DNA of 37,088 nt. Origin: Eimeria necatrix (taxonomy: Eukaryota; Apicomplexa; Conoidasida; Eucoccidiorida; Eimeriidae). Made by a program: the position numbers and the translations under genes. A model generated the notes under the pieces. The model was not told where the DNA came from. It made no database searches and worked only from the letters and a program-made list of their open reading frames with translations. Within the stretch, counting starts at the first letter, position 1. Every line of letters begins with the position of its first letter. Below are positions 1-11,300 of this stretch, piece after piece. Location of the stretch: contig NW_013653923.1 of assembly GCF_000499385.1 (NCBI RefSeq), positions 1-37,088 on the forward strand. The letters are read 5' to 3'.

Positions 1-590
1 GATCTGAATATCTGCATCATGCATTCTTCGCGTATAAGAGCGTTTTGACAATTCACTTATACAGTGTTACTAATACGTGGATATCAAAGCGTTCTAACTC
101 AATGCACGATCGCTTCGCCATAAAGCTCCAGTGAAATGTATATGCACACCGTCTCACTGTTTCCTGATACTCAGCAGCAAGGCAACTCGCTGCATTTGCT
201 AGGCGGCCACGTTTCAGGCAGTCTGCTGCAAACAGGCAGAACCAACAACAGATTTCTTTCAGCGCCGCGATTGCGCACTTTCAGCTCTATGAGAAAGCAT
301 AGTAATAAACGTAAAGCCGTAGTGTACCCGACAAAAGTGCTCCAATACAAGTAGCTGCAAACATTCGGCGAGCCTTTTAACCACTATGCCGAAGAATCGT
401 CCATGCAGGGCGGTCACAACCTGCGTCATATTGATGACATGAATCAAATTTATTCGAAGTCTCCCCGTAACCAAAATACTCAGCAAGTCGTAACAGCTCA
501 AAAAGGATAAGAGACGCCATAGAATCTGTGTTGAATGTATGTAATTGCCTCCGAACTGCTGGCCTGTCGACGCCCTGTTTTCAGAAACCA
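1..590. repeat. Left-edge direct repeat, copy 1
   Basis: This segment is repeated 1449 bp downstream at about 1451-2040. Positions 3-240 align without indels to 1452-1689 with 6 differences in 238 bases (about 97.5% identity). From 262 to 474 the offset stays at 1449 with no indel, but I count about 63 differences in 213 bases (about 70%). Similarity then fades, with short matches to about 560. The copy starts at the window edge, so its left end may be cut off. Minus-strand frames are open in both copies (259-591 and 1708-1980), but the substitutions do not follow codon positions, so I do not call a gene. Confidence 0.85.
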
Positions 591-1060
591 ACAGGATACA
601 GAGTGGAACTCAATACTTAGCACATCTGCTTCTACAAAATGAATTCATGCTGATAGACAAAATCGCAGCTGCCACGTTTTGTTTCATTAGCATCTGATGC
701 ACAGATCCGGGCTAGTCAGAGACGATGACTGACGGCACAATGCGCTGATATTCTACCAAAAATGCACTGCGGAAAGAAGGAACGCGGTAAGTCTTCATCA
801 CCATTTTCATAGCTGCTAATTCGTGTAATAGAGCGCACGTGCTTCTGGATGTAAGCATGAACACACAAACAAACACATGTATCAAAAACATTTCACACAA
901 AGAAAAAATAGATTGAGGAGATCTTGAGCAGTAGGAATACACGTATGTTTGTTCTGACTAAGTGGCGGAAGTGCAGAGAAAATCATAGTAGGTGGGCTAC
1001 AGTTGAAAAATGCTTAAGGCAAATACTTGGGCGCTGAAGAACCCCAGTATTGAAGTAGGA
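515..1060. repeat. Diverged direct repeat, partner of 2905-3450
   Basis: Shared landmarks in the same order are 'agaatctgtgttga' at about 523 and 2918, 'aaaatcgc(a/g)gc(t/c)gccac' at about 659 and 3060, 'gggctagtca' against 'gtgagctagtca' at about 707-718 and 3107-3119, and 'ggctacagttgaaaaa' at about 996 and 3393. The offset is about 2390 bp. Identity is uneven, with many small indels. This block overlaps the end of the 1-590 repeat, so 1-1060 looks like one ancestral unit of at least 1 kb sampled by two later partial copies. Confidence 0.7.
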
Positions 1061-1450
1061 AGAAACGCAATGTATTGCCTGCCACATCTATCGAAAAACT
1101 CAAACATTTGCAGATGCGCGTACTTTTTGCGAAAAAGACGATTGGCACCGCTGCAGAGCTATATACAAACATCGCCACTGATGATCCATGCAAACGAGAT
1201 ATCAAATCCGAGCTACACACTTTCTGCGCAGGCTTAGTGACAGGCTGTGTTTTCCTTCACGGCACTGATTTATTCAAAAGAAGTACTAACAAGGTACAAA
1301 GCTGCTGGAATATTGGATGTCATGAGTTCTTATCAACTAGGCATACGAATCAACCGAATTGCACTTAGCTGCACAGGGTAACTTGAAACTGAGCTTTGCC
1401 TTGCATACAACGACGTCGGCTGTATAGCAACCGACAATGAAAGGACGAAC

Positions 1451-2040
1451 ATCTGAATATCTGCATCATGCATTCTTCGCGTATAAGAGCGTTTTGACAA
1501 TTCACTTATACAGTGTTACTAACACGTGGATATCAAAGCGTTCTAAATCAATGCGCGATTGCTTCGCCATAAAGCTCCAGTGAAATGTATATGCACACCC
1601 TCTCACTGTTTCCTGATACTCAGCAGCAAGGCAACTCGCTGCATTCGCTAGGCGGCCACGTTTCAGGCAGTCTGCTGCAAACAGGCAGAACCGACATTAG
1701 ACTTCTTTCAGCGCCGTGATTGTGCACTCCCTGGTTTGAGAAAAAATGTAATAATAAACGTAAAGTCGTAGGACACGTGGTACGGATGCTCTAATAGGAG
1801 TAACTGCAAGTATCTGACTTGTCTTCTAACTACCACGCCGAAAGATTGTCGATGCGAGGCAGCCACAACCTGCGTCATAGTGACGCCATGAGTTGAATTT
1901 ATTTGGAGTGTCTTTGTGACCAGATGCTTCAATCTCCACCAAGTACGTATACTTCGAGATAAGCTTTCCGAGCTGTACAATTACCTCTGCACACAGTTTA
2001 CAAACGCAGACATTAAAGCTGGTGCGCAAAATCATGCTCC
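1451..2040. repeat. Left-edge direct repeat, copy 2
   Basis: This is the partner of 1-590 at a constant offset of 1449 bp. It is near-identical over its first 240 bp and about 70% identical over the next 213 bp. The last recognisable shared stretch is around 1975-2000, where an 'aattgcctc'-like block of copy 1 (about 550) has a counterpart. The 860 bp between the two copies (591-1450) carry the part that is repeated a third time at 2905-3450, so the copies were probably once arranged head to tail. Confidence 0.85.
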
Positions 2041-2904
2041 CTTGAAGAAAGTAAAAATGTTATAGACTCGAAGTCAGACAAAAATAATCCTAGAAAGATA
2101 CCCAAGGCACTCCACGTGCATACAAATAAGGCTTCAGATTTCTTGTCTTTCTTTGTGATAAGGCGCAAGATCTTCATATCACGGAGTCAGAAAGATTAAC
2201 CGCCTCCCGATCATCGCCCGAGCATGCTTCATGCCAGAAGCATTTATCTCCACGGACAGAAGGCGTTAGATCCATGCACGTATCACAGTTCTCCAATTAA
2301 TGATGACAAATTGATGTGATCGGTATGAGGGCTTGGGCCTTGCTCTCGTTTGGGGAAGCATTCGACCTGCATCTACCATACATACACATAAAGGAGAGCT
2401 TTGTAGAGGTATTGCGCTCATTCAAGAGCAGGTGTTTTGCACAATCACAGTCCTTGTAACGTGTAGTGGTCTACGCCGTTACTGAAAGTTGGAATAGTGG
2501 CTTCTTCGCAGGTTGTCTCTAACGACCAAAGCGGCATTAGTGTTTGCAGGCTTCCAGGCTTCAATACTGCAGCCAAAACTTAAGGTCTGCAACACTTTAT
2601 TGTTGTCCTACCAAAATCGACAGTTTTGACACCAGCACAGCAAACGCTCCCGGCACAGCGACGTCGATACAGTATTTCCACACTATTTAAACCGTACTTT
2701 TGGGACACTTCACAAAACAATAGACTGGTACCACAAACATGCAAAACGCCTCGCGTCTTAACAGGCATTAATGGTCATTGTGCGCCTTCACTATTAGCCA
2801 ATGGCTATTCAGTGACTGTGGCAAAAAACGTTGAAATCATTTGCTGCTTCCTGGCAGGGTATGCTTTCAAAATACTCAGGGAGTCTTAAGAGCTCGCAAA
2901 TAGT
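2041..2904. other. Gap between repeats with no recognised feature
   Basis: Short open frames in both orientations at 2580-2889 overlap each other and resemble no protein I know. No repeat partner, RNA gene or regulatory site could be supported here. Confidence 0.5.
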
Positions 2905-3450
2905 GAAACACGCCGCAGAATCTGTGTTGAAAATATATTGTTGCCCTAGTTACTGCTAATCAACACGGTGCTCTTAGAAGTTAACAGAGATACAAACTCA
3001 CTGAGAGCGCTGCATACCCACCATGACTGTTTATACAAAGAACATCCATGCTATTTTATAAAATCGCGGCCGCCACATTTCGTTTCATGTGTAACCAATG
3101 CGCAGATGTGAGCTAGTCAAACAAAAAGACCAATAAATTATCGCACTGTCATTCTATAAACAAACCACAGCGGAGAGAAACAACACACAACAACTTCATC
3201 TCCATTCTGTGAAGTTGCCAATGCTTGATATAGAACACACATTCTTTCGAGTGCAACCGCGATTGGACGAGGAACAGCGTCCATCAAAAGCTCTCAACAT
3301 AGCGAGTACTAGTAGATTGGGGAAATCGTGACCAGTAACTATGCATGTTTTTCCGCAGGCATTAACTAACGGAATAACGGAGAAGCTCTATGTAGGCTAC
3401 AGTTGAAAAACGGCGAAGGCAAATACTAGGTGGCCGCATGAGTTTGTTAC
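2905..3450. repeat. Diverged direct repeat, partner of 515-1060
   Basis: This is a third, older partial copy of the left-edge unit. It matches only the right-hand part of that unit (515-1060). I see no trace of the 1-240 segment that is so well conserved between copies 1 and 2. After about 3450 the sequence is no longer alignable by eye. It has no ORF of note. Confidence 0.7.
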
Positions 3451-4690
3451 TCCACAAAACTTTAGGCCTGTTGATAATTCGAAAATAAGAATGTTGATGC
3501 AAATCTACATAAAAAAGGCGACGTATCTCTAGTAAACGCATCTTACGTTGCTTTCTTTCTTTGCGCATCTTCTGGATGTTGCCATGCCGTGTCACGTCTC
3601 AGACACAGGGCTAAATGTTAGCAGAGCACATTCTTCCCGAAATAGCGTTTGGGCATCACTCTTGGAAAATACAAGATCTTTAAATATTTTCCGGTTTAGC
3701 GAAAGCCTTTCTTCGTGGAGATACGGATAAGTAGGTGAACCAAAATCTAACTGCCTAGCGTTTTCTTGAAAAGAGATTTGGAGCAACTGCTCCTGGTTAG
3801 AAGATTCCTTTGCAGAATTATGAACTCAAACTATCGGCTGTAGGCGTGCACCGAACTGTGCGCCACAGCAGCACTGAGACTTCTGGGACTTCACAAGAGG
3901 TACCTTCTCTTTAGCACACCCTCAGCTGCACTATCGGGAAATGCTTTCGCGGCCCGCTCCCCTGAAAGAGACGAACCTTCCGGAATTTCTCCTGCTACAA
4001 CGACACGCTTTTCTTCTGGCATTGAGGAAACCAAAATGTTCCAGATTTTTAATCAACAAGAGAAACCACATGAACCGTCGATTTCCCGGAAACCGGGAAC
4101 GCCCGCCAACAGATTCGCCATCTCAACACTTGCAAAGTCTGTTCTGAACGTTTTTTAGACCTAAGCAGTATCCTGTGGACGGCTGCACAAATCCACATCC
4201 ACACCTACCATCGTACTAAGAATGCACTGCATAACTATAAAAAGAATACTTTCCCATTGACTGCTGTATTAAGACGGCTCTCAGCGTGACTGTTTATGCA
4301 ATAAGGATTACTATCATATAACGACTTATCTTTTACACGGAGCTCGCAATACCTGTAAATTGCTCGGTGATCTTAATAGACGCCATTCTTGGTAAATTCT
4401 AAGCCGTAGATATTGTTGTCCAGCAGCATTCGGCACCAACAGCCCCCAAAAGGTTACCTGGCCCCATTTACTACTATCTGCGTCATTGGCAGACACCGCT
4501 TTGCTAGAATGACACGTTTCTGGCCACCCTGTCCTACACTAGGTGAACAAAATGCGAAGACCTCTGTTCAGCGCTTAGACAATGCAGATACTAATATCCA
4601 TCATTCAAAGACTTGTTCATGACAAATTGTACACGCGGGTTGTACAGCTGGTACAGAAAATATAATCAAAACCCACTCTCGACATCACAA
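3451..4690. other. Unique-looking non-coding DNA
   Basis: I see only short frames of 60-70 codons here. The stretch around 4530-4560 contains 'cctgtcctacactag', which recurs at 13325 ('cctgtcctacactag'). A following 'ctaggtgaacaaaatg' resembles 'ctaggtgcacaaatg' at 13497. This suggests a very old dispersed copy, but no boundary can be drawn. Confidence 0.4.
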
Positions 4691-5240
4691 CGTACTTCCT
4701 GATGTAGAAGCAGTGACAAATGCAACTAGTACCCACCTTTAAAAAATTCATGTCATAGGCTGCGCTTACAAAAATAAAAGAGCGTCGCAGTTTAAACCAC
4801 ATATGTACTGTGTTATACAAACGGTGCGTTGAGGTGCTTACATGCACTCGTTTCGCCTTACGGGCAGAATAATACTTTTTCACTTAACAAGAGGTGAGGT
4901 ATATCTCGAGCACTTCTAAGTCCTCAAAATAAAAAAGTAAATGTCTTAAGTAGTGCTCCATTATGAAGCAGTATATTTCCCTGGTTTGGATCACTAGCTG
5001 TCGGAATGCACACAAATATTAGTTAGCGTCGCGCTAAACGCACATTCTGCACATCACTTTAGACCTACAACACTCTGTTCATGAGACCAAAGGCGTAAAA
5101 CAAAAAGCAGTCTTTGCTCGCATTGCAAAATTGAACCTCCAGGCGTTGAGCGACGAGTGAATGCAAATCAACAGATTGGCAATTAAAGCGTGACCGCTAT
5201 ACGTGTGCCTTGCGCGGCGCACAGGAAATCGAAATACTTA
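4691..5240. repeat. Decayed copies of the two-box repeat family
   Basis: 'cgtacttcctga' at 4691-4702 matches 10114-10125, with loose similarity continuing for about 80 bp. An exact box-1 core (GCACNTNCTG) lies at 5040-5049. About 90 bp further on, a 'tcgcattg ... ctccaggcg' block resembles 'tcgcattgg ... ctccagggc' in the copy starting at 7794. The degree of decay makes the limits uncertain. Confidence 0.4.
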
Positions 5241-6049
5241 CTAGCGGACAAACATACTTGCTATGGAATTCAAAGCCGCACCTGCAACGTCTCTCTGATA
5301 TTTTAGCAGAGAAACGGTCGTGGTTGTGGAGCTAGCTCTTTTAACTGCTGGGAACTCGATGCTTAGCTCGCCGACAAGCACGCAAAACGCTGACCTAAAT
5401 TTTTCGGTTTGTTTTCTCCGACATTTTTGCTCAATGTTAGTGAACATCTGTTGCGAATCCCATATCTGCTTACAGTAGAAACGATTGTATGCAGAGTAGA
5501 GCTACACCAACACAAAAGTACACTACTGTGGAAAATGATTGTAGCATGGTGACCGTATCATCACAGTCAAGTTCATCTCAGGCGCCTCAAGCAGCCGTAT
5601 CCTGTGTCAAATCGGCCTACTTGACGTGACGAAAAATATTCCGCGCCGACACGCTTGATCTCTTTTAACAGCTATCTATGGCTCACAATCTTGAAGACAG
5701 CTGGGCAATAACCATTCGTGCATATTTGCAGTCGACGCTGGTATTCTCAATGCACTCAAATCGATGCCCTGTCTCAGCAATCAAGCCCATACAGCCACAC
5801 ACAGTTCAGAAATGTCTCTTAGGGCATCTGTACAGACCCTATGCATTTACGACGCTGAGGAAAAGTCCAGTATTCACGATTTGTTCTTGTTATCACGCCT
5901 CAAATTTCAGGTTGGTCGATGTGGAACAACAGAAAAAGACATTATCTACCGTCGCGATTGCAGGAATCCAGCTCATAAAGGTGACACACAAGCTTGCATG
6001 GACAGAGAAAAACCCGATAAAATAAAGGTCCAACCGGAATGAACAGTAT
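5241..6049. other. Non-coding DNA with overlapping chance ORFs
   Basis: Two + strand frames (5678-6025, 115 codons; 5764-6042, 92 codons) and a minus frame (5973-6272) overlap over much of their length. None has a recognisable domain, signal peptide or family resemblance. I treat them as chance. Confidence 0.4.
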
Positions 6050-6760
6050 GTCCCATGCGCGCCTCCTTGTGAAAACCTCGTTTTCGTTTTTGCAAAGACC
6101 ACAGTCCGCCAACTAAAAGAACGCCAAAGGCACAGTCGAATTCATGTCGACAAGCATAAGCTGCTTGCCGTCGAAAAGCCTTGCAGGAACACCCGAAAGA
6201 AAGGGCACTTCTCCAGGAAAGGCGGCGGCCTGTAAAACCAATAAAACAACAAATTATGGCATTTCTAGCCAAGAAAATCGTCTAGTGAACGGAAGAATTG
6301 ATGTCAGTCTGTTCCAACTGCATAGAATCGGAACAGGAGCTGCCCAACGGTAGCGTAGGACACGTGTCATATGTCTATTGAGGCGCACCTCCTGCACGTT
6401 TTCACGGTTCAGTAGTCTGAGAACACAGTACTAACACAAATTATAACAATACGTCCTGGTGCTTTATGTAAAACGGTGCGGCAAAGGCTTCGCACATAAT
6501 GCTTGCTGTGGATGAGGGAAAAGCCGAAGTTGCATTGATGCCAAGTGCATCCTGCCTCAAAGATTTTGCGTTTTGTAAACAATACTAAAAAAACCCATAC
6601 GTTCTAATGGTTCAATTGTCTTATCACTGTGCTTCGCTCGCTTTGTTTACGCTAAAAAAACACACTTGTTGACTCGATGCTGGCTGACCAAGACGACAAA
6701 ATGCCATTAGCAGCCGCTTACACCGAGAACTGTGAAGGTGATTAGAAGCAACCATGCAAA
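6050..6760. repeat. About 1.4-kb-spaced direct repeat, copy A
   Basis: This aligns in order with 7460-8130. At the left end there is 'aagcataagctgcttgc' against 'aagcatatgtggtttgctgc', then 'gggcacttctcc' against 'aggcacttttctgc' and 'tttctagcc' against 'cttctagcc'. Next come box 1 at 6385-6394 (partner 7794-7803), 'agtgcatcctgcctc' at 6549 (partner 'tgtgcatcctagctcc' at about 7950), box 2 'catacgttctaa' at 6596-6607 (partner 7990-8001), and 'caaaatgccattagca' at about 6697 (partner 'caaaatgccgttagca' at about 8090). Offsets vary from about 1394 to 1410. Identity is roughly 60-70% with many indels, so this is an old duplication. The + strand ORF at 6144-6353 inside it is not conserved in the partner. 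Confidence 0.75.
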
Positions 6761-7459
6761 GTTTCACCCTTGCAAAATTTTCCAGATCTTATTGAGGCTG
6801 ATTACGTGTTGCTATAAAAATTTGCACAATGTTCTTGTGTACAAGCAAAGCGAAAGCGAGCAGCCACACCATAACTCACGCCCAGTAACGGCACCTACTT
6901 AGGGATCGCAGTCTGAAACACGTTTAAACGATAAAGAGGCTGATGCTGTGTCCACCTACCAAGGCGATAATTAGGCAAGTGTGTGTGTACATTTCGTAGT
7001 ATACGACTCACAAGCTTGGAATATGCAAAACAATCTCCAGCAATCTCTGCCAGTACGCAGCTTGCGCAACTGTGCATATGCACTTTGCTGCAGAAAACTC
7101 CCTGCTCCTCCTGTTAAAGGCAATTCAACACGATGCTCAAAGTAAGCGAGAACAAGTAAGACTCCTCAAAAGGCGTTGCTTAGAAAGCCATTTAGGGTAC
7201 GCAATAATCGATCTGTATCCTAGTTAGGTTCCGCACCACCCCGCGATGGGCAGAAAGCTTTTCGGCTTGCTAAAATTGAGTCAGTCCATCGTTAGTCACT
7301 ACAATAGGCTGCTATTGTACATACACTCTCCAGAATGCCTGTGGTCACTACTGCGATGCTTTCTCTGGCAGCGACGTACTTTCTTGTTAAAACAATCCAG
7401 GATAGTTCTGAGTGGCCAGAAGTTTGGCAATTTTTGTCACAATTGAAGTAGCCGCGAGC
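6761..7459. other. Spacer between the two 1.4-kb-family copies
   Basis: I found no gene, RNA or repeat partner. A single 'tttaggg' heptamer, like the plant/coccidian telomere unit, occurs at about 7191. It is isolated and therefore not a telomeric tract. Confidence 0.4.
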
Positions 7460-8130
7460 GCACACGTTGCTTTCCAAAGCACTCGTCCCCCTTTCGTACA
7501 AATCACGAATTAGAATAACAAGCCTGGAACGGATTTGCAGTTTCAATAGAAAGCATATGTGGTTTGCTGCGTGGAAAAGCCCGTAAGAAGCAACGAGCCA
7601 AAAGAATAGGCACTTTTCTGCGCGCGTTATGCGAAAGCATAAAACAAAAATGCATGCTAACTTCTAGCCAATCAGAAGAACTCCAGTAAAAAGACAAACA
7701 AAAGCCAGTGCACTCTTATTACAGACAAAAGCAGGAGCTGCTTACCATTTGCGTAGAACAAAATGCGTGCCGTGGACAGATGTCTCCTCAGGCGCACTTC
7801 CTGCACGTATTTGGCGTTCAATTCTATAAATGGCGCAATCAGGAGAAAACGATATAAGTGCATCAAATACATTAGAGACGGTAATTTAAGCACTTGATGG
7901 ATGTGGTGTGCGATCATCAAGGGGAAAGGCGAATCGCATTGGCTCCCTGTGCATCCTAGCTCCAGGGCATTAACGTTCAGCAAAAAAAACATACGTTCTA
8001 AAAATCCAACGATTCCAGCGTCGCGCTTTGACTAAATGAACCTTGCTGAGAAGCACTCCTCTGGCCGCGATACTAGCTCGCCAAAACCCAAAATGCCGTT
8101 AGCATCTTCTTGCATTAACTATTGGGGGTG
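7460..8130. repeat. About 1.4-kb-spaced direct repeat, copy B
   Basis: This is the partner of 6050-6760; the landmarks are listed under that entry. Box 1 is at 7794-7803 and box 2 at 7990-8001, 196 bp apart (211 bp in copy A). A minus-strand frame of 106 codons (7672-7992) spans most of it, but the same frame is interrupted in copy A, which argues against present-day coding. Confidence 0.75.
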
Positions 8131-8169
8131 TTAAGCGAAAACAGCGAAAACGTGACTGTCGAAACACAT

Positions 8170-8352
8170 ACTGGAGCTTTCTATGGTTGTTTACGTGTGG
8201 TGGTTGTTTACGTGTGGTTTCACATTATAAGACCTAAATCAGACAAAATTAAAGTGCCCAAAACACACGACAACTACTGGAGCTTTCTATGGTTGTTTAC
8301 GTGTGGTTTCACATTATAAGACCTAAATCAGACAAAATTAAAGCGCCCAAAA
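8170..8352. repeat. Young 106-bp tandem duplication with nested 17-bp duplication
   Basis: Unit 1 starts at 'tactggagctttctatgg' (8170) and unit 2 at 8276, an offset of 106 bp. The common part runs from 'tactggagctttc' to 'gcccaaaa' (unit 2 ends about 8352), and I see only one base difference, 'aaagtgccc' against 'aaagcgccc'. Unit 1 contains an extra tandem copy of a 17-bp block ('tggttgtttacgtgtgg') that unit 2 has once. A related older 'gacctaaatcaacaaaatt' string recurs at about 8729. Confidence 0.95.
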
Positions 8353-11300
8353 GTCTTGATGTCTCAAGCATGATGCTTCACGTATGCCCACTGCTCACTG
8401 CTCAGCGATAATGTAAGCCTTGCAGCACCCTAGTTCAAAATGTGTCTTACCAACTGCTCATACGCAAAACAAATGTAAAAGCTACAATTTCTGCAGTTAA
8501 AAGCGAGAAACCTATTCTAAGGCTCAGTTGAAGCTTATATGAAGCCCCATCGGAGCCAAGCATTCTCTTCCGGCACATATCTCTCGACACATCAAGAAGA
8601 TGAGTACTTTACCGTAAAGCCAACTTTCGCATTGGCTCACGACGACTTGAGGGAAAAACTGGTAGCTCAAACAATGAAGCATTAAGCCTGATGCAATGCT
8701 CTCGTTCGTGTAGGCATGCTGACTGCCGGACCTAAATCAACAAAATTGTGTTTATACGGCGTACCCGCTGTTCGAATTGATAGGGAAACAGAGCCGCACA
8801 TACGTGTTATACGCGCCACAATATCTTATTCTGCACAAGTCAACTTTATCTTCATACTCGTCAACTTCAAGACAAATATGAAGGGTTGCGCGGATCATTG
8901 CGAAGGCTTTGCTGACGCAGGCCACTACACAGCGGTGAGACTAGAGCTTCAAGGGCTGGAAAATGCATTGCGGAATACGCTTCACTTTTGGAGTACAAAT
9001 AACAGCAATTTCAGCAAAGCAAGTGGATTGTCCCATGGATAAGCGTGAAAATCAAGCCTACCCACACGGCTACAAACTGCCAGTCGCTTACTGTAGCACT
9101 CAACGTCTACAGCGATCACACAGTGTTTGGATTGGCATTCTCAATGAATACAAACACACACATAGCGATTTTTTGTGTCGACTTGCAGTGCGTTCACCGT
9201 ACATCCTATGGCCCAGTATATTTTGCTGTATCTTTAGATTTTTATGTATACACAGCGCGCAAGCTCTGTGCCTTCGACACTTGCACAGTGTCGCCCTTGT
9301 CGCCCCTGCAGCACACACTTGCTTCGATATTACAATTTGGAGGTTTGTTTTGGAAAAGCGTAGCTCGACGTGCCTCAATTTCAGCACAGCATTAGGCTCT
9401 CAGTCTACGTTGCCAGCTGCAAACCGTATGTTCAGCACAGCTTCTAAGCGCCCTTTTTTTCAAGGCTAACAACGTACAAGCTTCAGGATCCCAGCACAAA
9501 CTCTTCGAACAAAATTTTATGCGTAAGCACATTAGGTGAAACATCGTGAGACGCGTGAGTTTGCTGTGCAGGGACTCAAAATGACGCCCTGGTATGACAT
9601 ATAATGTGTACTTGCCCCCGCTCAACGTAGCGCAGCACTGTCTGTCACGTAAAAGCTTGAGTTTGCGTCGAAATGCATAAGAAAAACAAGAAACCAAGTC
9701 CAAACGTCTGTAACAAATGCGAAAAGGGTTTTGGGTCGTCAACGTCGCTGGCTTGGCACATTTGAGTTATTGTTTGCACCTGTAGATTTGGTGCCTGATA
9801 TTACATTCACACTATCAAGACGCATCGGCTTTTCACTAATCGTCTTCACTGGGATATATGCGAGAGGAAGCACCTACCTCCTGTTTTTTAGAGTAAAAGC
9901 TGGCAGCACGATGCTGACATGACAAAGTCATACTCGTTTGTGTCTGCGGAGTCTCTGCTGAACATTAGCACTGCATAGGCCTACCATTATCAAAACGAAA
10001 TGCTGACAGCTTTCCTGTGCTGGCGAGATAGCGAAGACACCTATCTATCATCTGACGAGGTGTACCTCTACGCAGCTAGACGATTTGCTTATACTTTCCT
10101 CCATAGTAAGCAACGTACTTCCTGAGTTCAATCAGGTGAACGTACGTTTCAGTATACATGCCATTTTTTGCACCGCATGCAGTGTGCTGCGCCTTTCTCC
10201 CACAATTGTGTCTGTCCTCAAAACTCATAAATGGTATTGTGTGCAATTCTTTTAGAGTCTTAAACGGCTCTAGAGGTAAATAGCCCGCAAGTGCGGTATG
10301 ATTTAACCCTGGGGTACGCTTCGGTGAGACTGTCCCTGGACCCAAATAAACGAAACCTTGAAAGGCTGTTAAGGACAGCCTCAAGCTATATATTTACTGC
10401 ATTCATGAAACCGTCTATAACACGAAACCATAAACAGAAAGTCGCACTGCAGCTGCCTGTTTTTCATGTGTCTACGGCACATGAAATTCAGGTATTGCAG
10501 AGCCCACAGTGAAGCAACAGCACTCGAACAAATGTTTGGCTTGCACGCCAACTACTTCAAACGCAAAGGCACACCGCCGGTCTTCAGGACTGAGCAGCAC
10601 TGCACTGAGCACTGATTGTACAATCATTCACTCGCAGTTCAGTAACGAATTGTTCCTGCCCCAAGCTGTATACATGATGTGCTCAATTCATTATGCTCAG
10701 TTAGAAAACAAATTCGCCATGTCTTGAGCAGCATGGCAACTGCACATAAAATGGAGCGCTATAATCGTAAAGTGCAGTCACTCATGACGCTTTCATGGAC
10801 AGCAATTTACAATTCTTTCGCGAATATGCAAGAGGCTGACTCTATTCTCCTGAAACGAAGAAACCTCTGTGCCAAGTGTTAACCTCACGTACCAATCAAT
10901 ATAGCAGACTTATTTGGTGTCTCAGTAAAAATAAGGACGCCGCAGTTACCAAATATAGAACATTCAGTGACTTCAACCATGGAACAAATCACACATTTGA
11001 ATTTGATAAAAACAATACCTCCTGTATTATTGCGCATATCTTACATGACATGTACTCTCCACCGCAGAAAGGCATTTTCGTGCTGCCATTGTTTTCAAGG
11101 ACACCTACACAGAGCTCCATACTGTTTCTTCCGCCAGCGTGCAACTGCTGTAGCTCAACGAAGCAAGCTTTTGGTGGTAGTACGAACTTTCTGTAAACGG
11201 CAAAGAATATCGGAGGCACCACAAAAATTCATGTTCAGGGCATATAAGGACCTATCTAGTCTCACAGCTGCATTCAGTTAAAGCTCCAAAACAGCGTGTT

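Noticed and set aside
1..4. Window starts with GATC and is about cosmid-sized
   Set aside because: It could hint at a Sau3AI clone end, but the right end has no matching site and a chance GATC is common. No conclusion was drawn.
259..1980. Related minus frames in both left-edge repeats (259-591 and 1708-1980) with about 52% residue identity over 65 positions
   Set aside because: The residue match is what 70% nucleotide identity gives by chance. The second codon position is the most variable and no excess lies at the third, so there is no sign of protein constraint.
7191..7197. Single TTTAGGG heptamer (and one CCCTAAA at about 12838)
   Set aside because: Isolated single units are expected by chance. 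There is no telomere-like tract in the window.
7672..7992. 106-codon minus frame across the 1.4-kb repeat, with a short Gly-Cys-Thr...Gln-Cys similarity to the other copy
   Set aside because: The frame is interrupted in copy A, and the similarity is fully explained by the nucleotide duplication.
8963..9469. 168-codon + frame, overlapped by another + frame and a minus frame
   Set aside because: The three-way overlap of open frames reflects locally few stop codons. No domain, signal peptide or repeat partner supports any of them, and the length is close to chance expectation.
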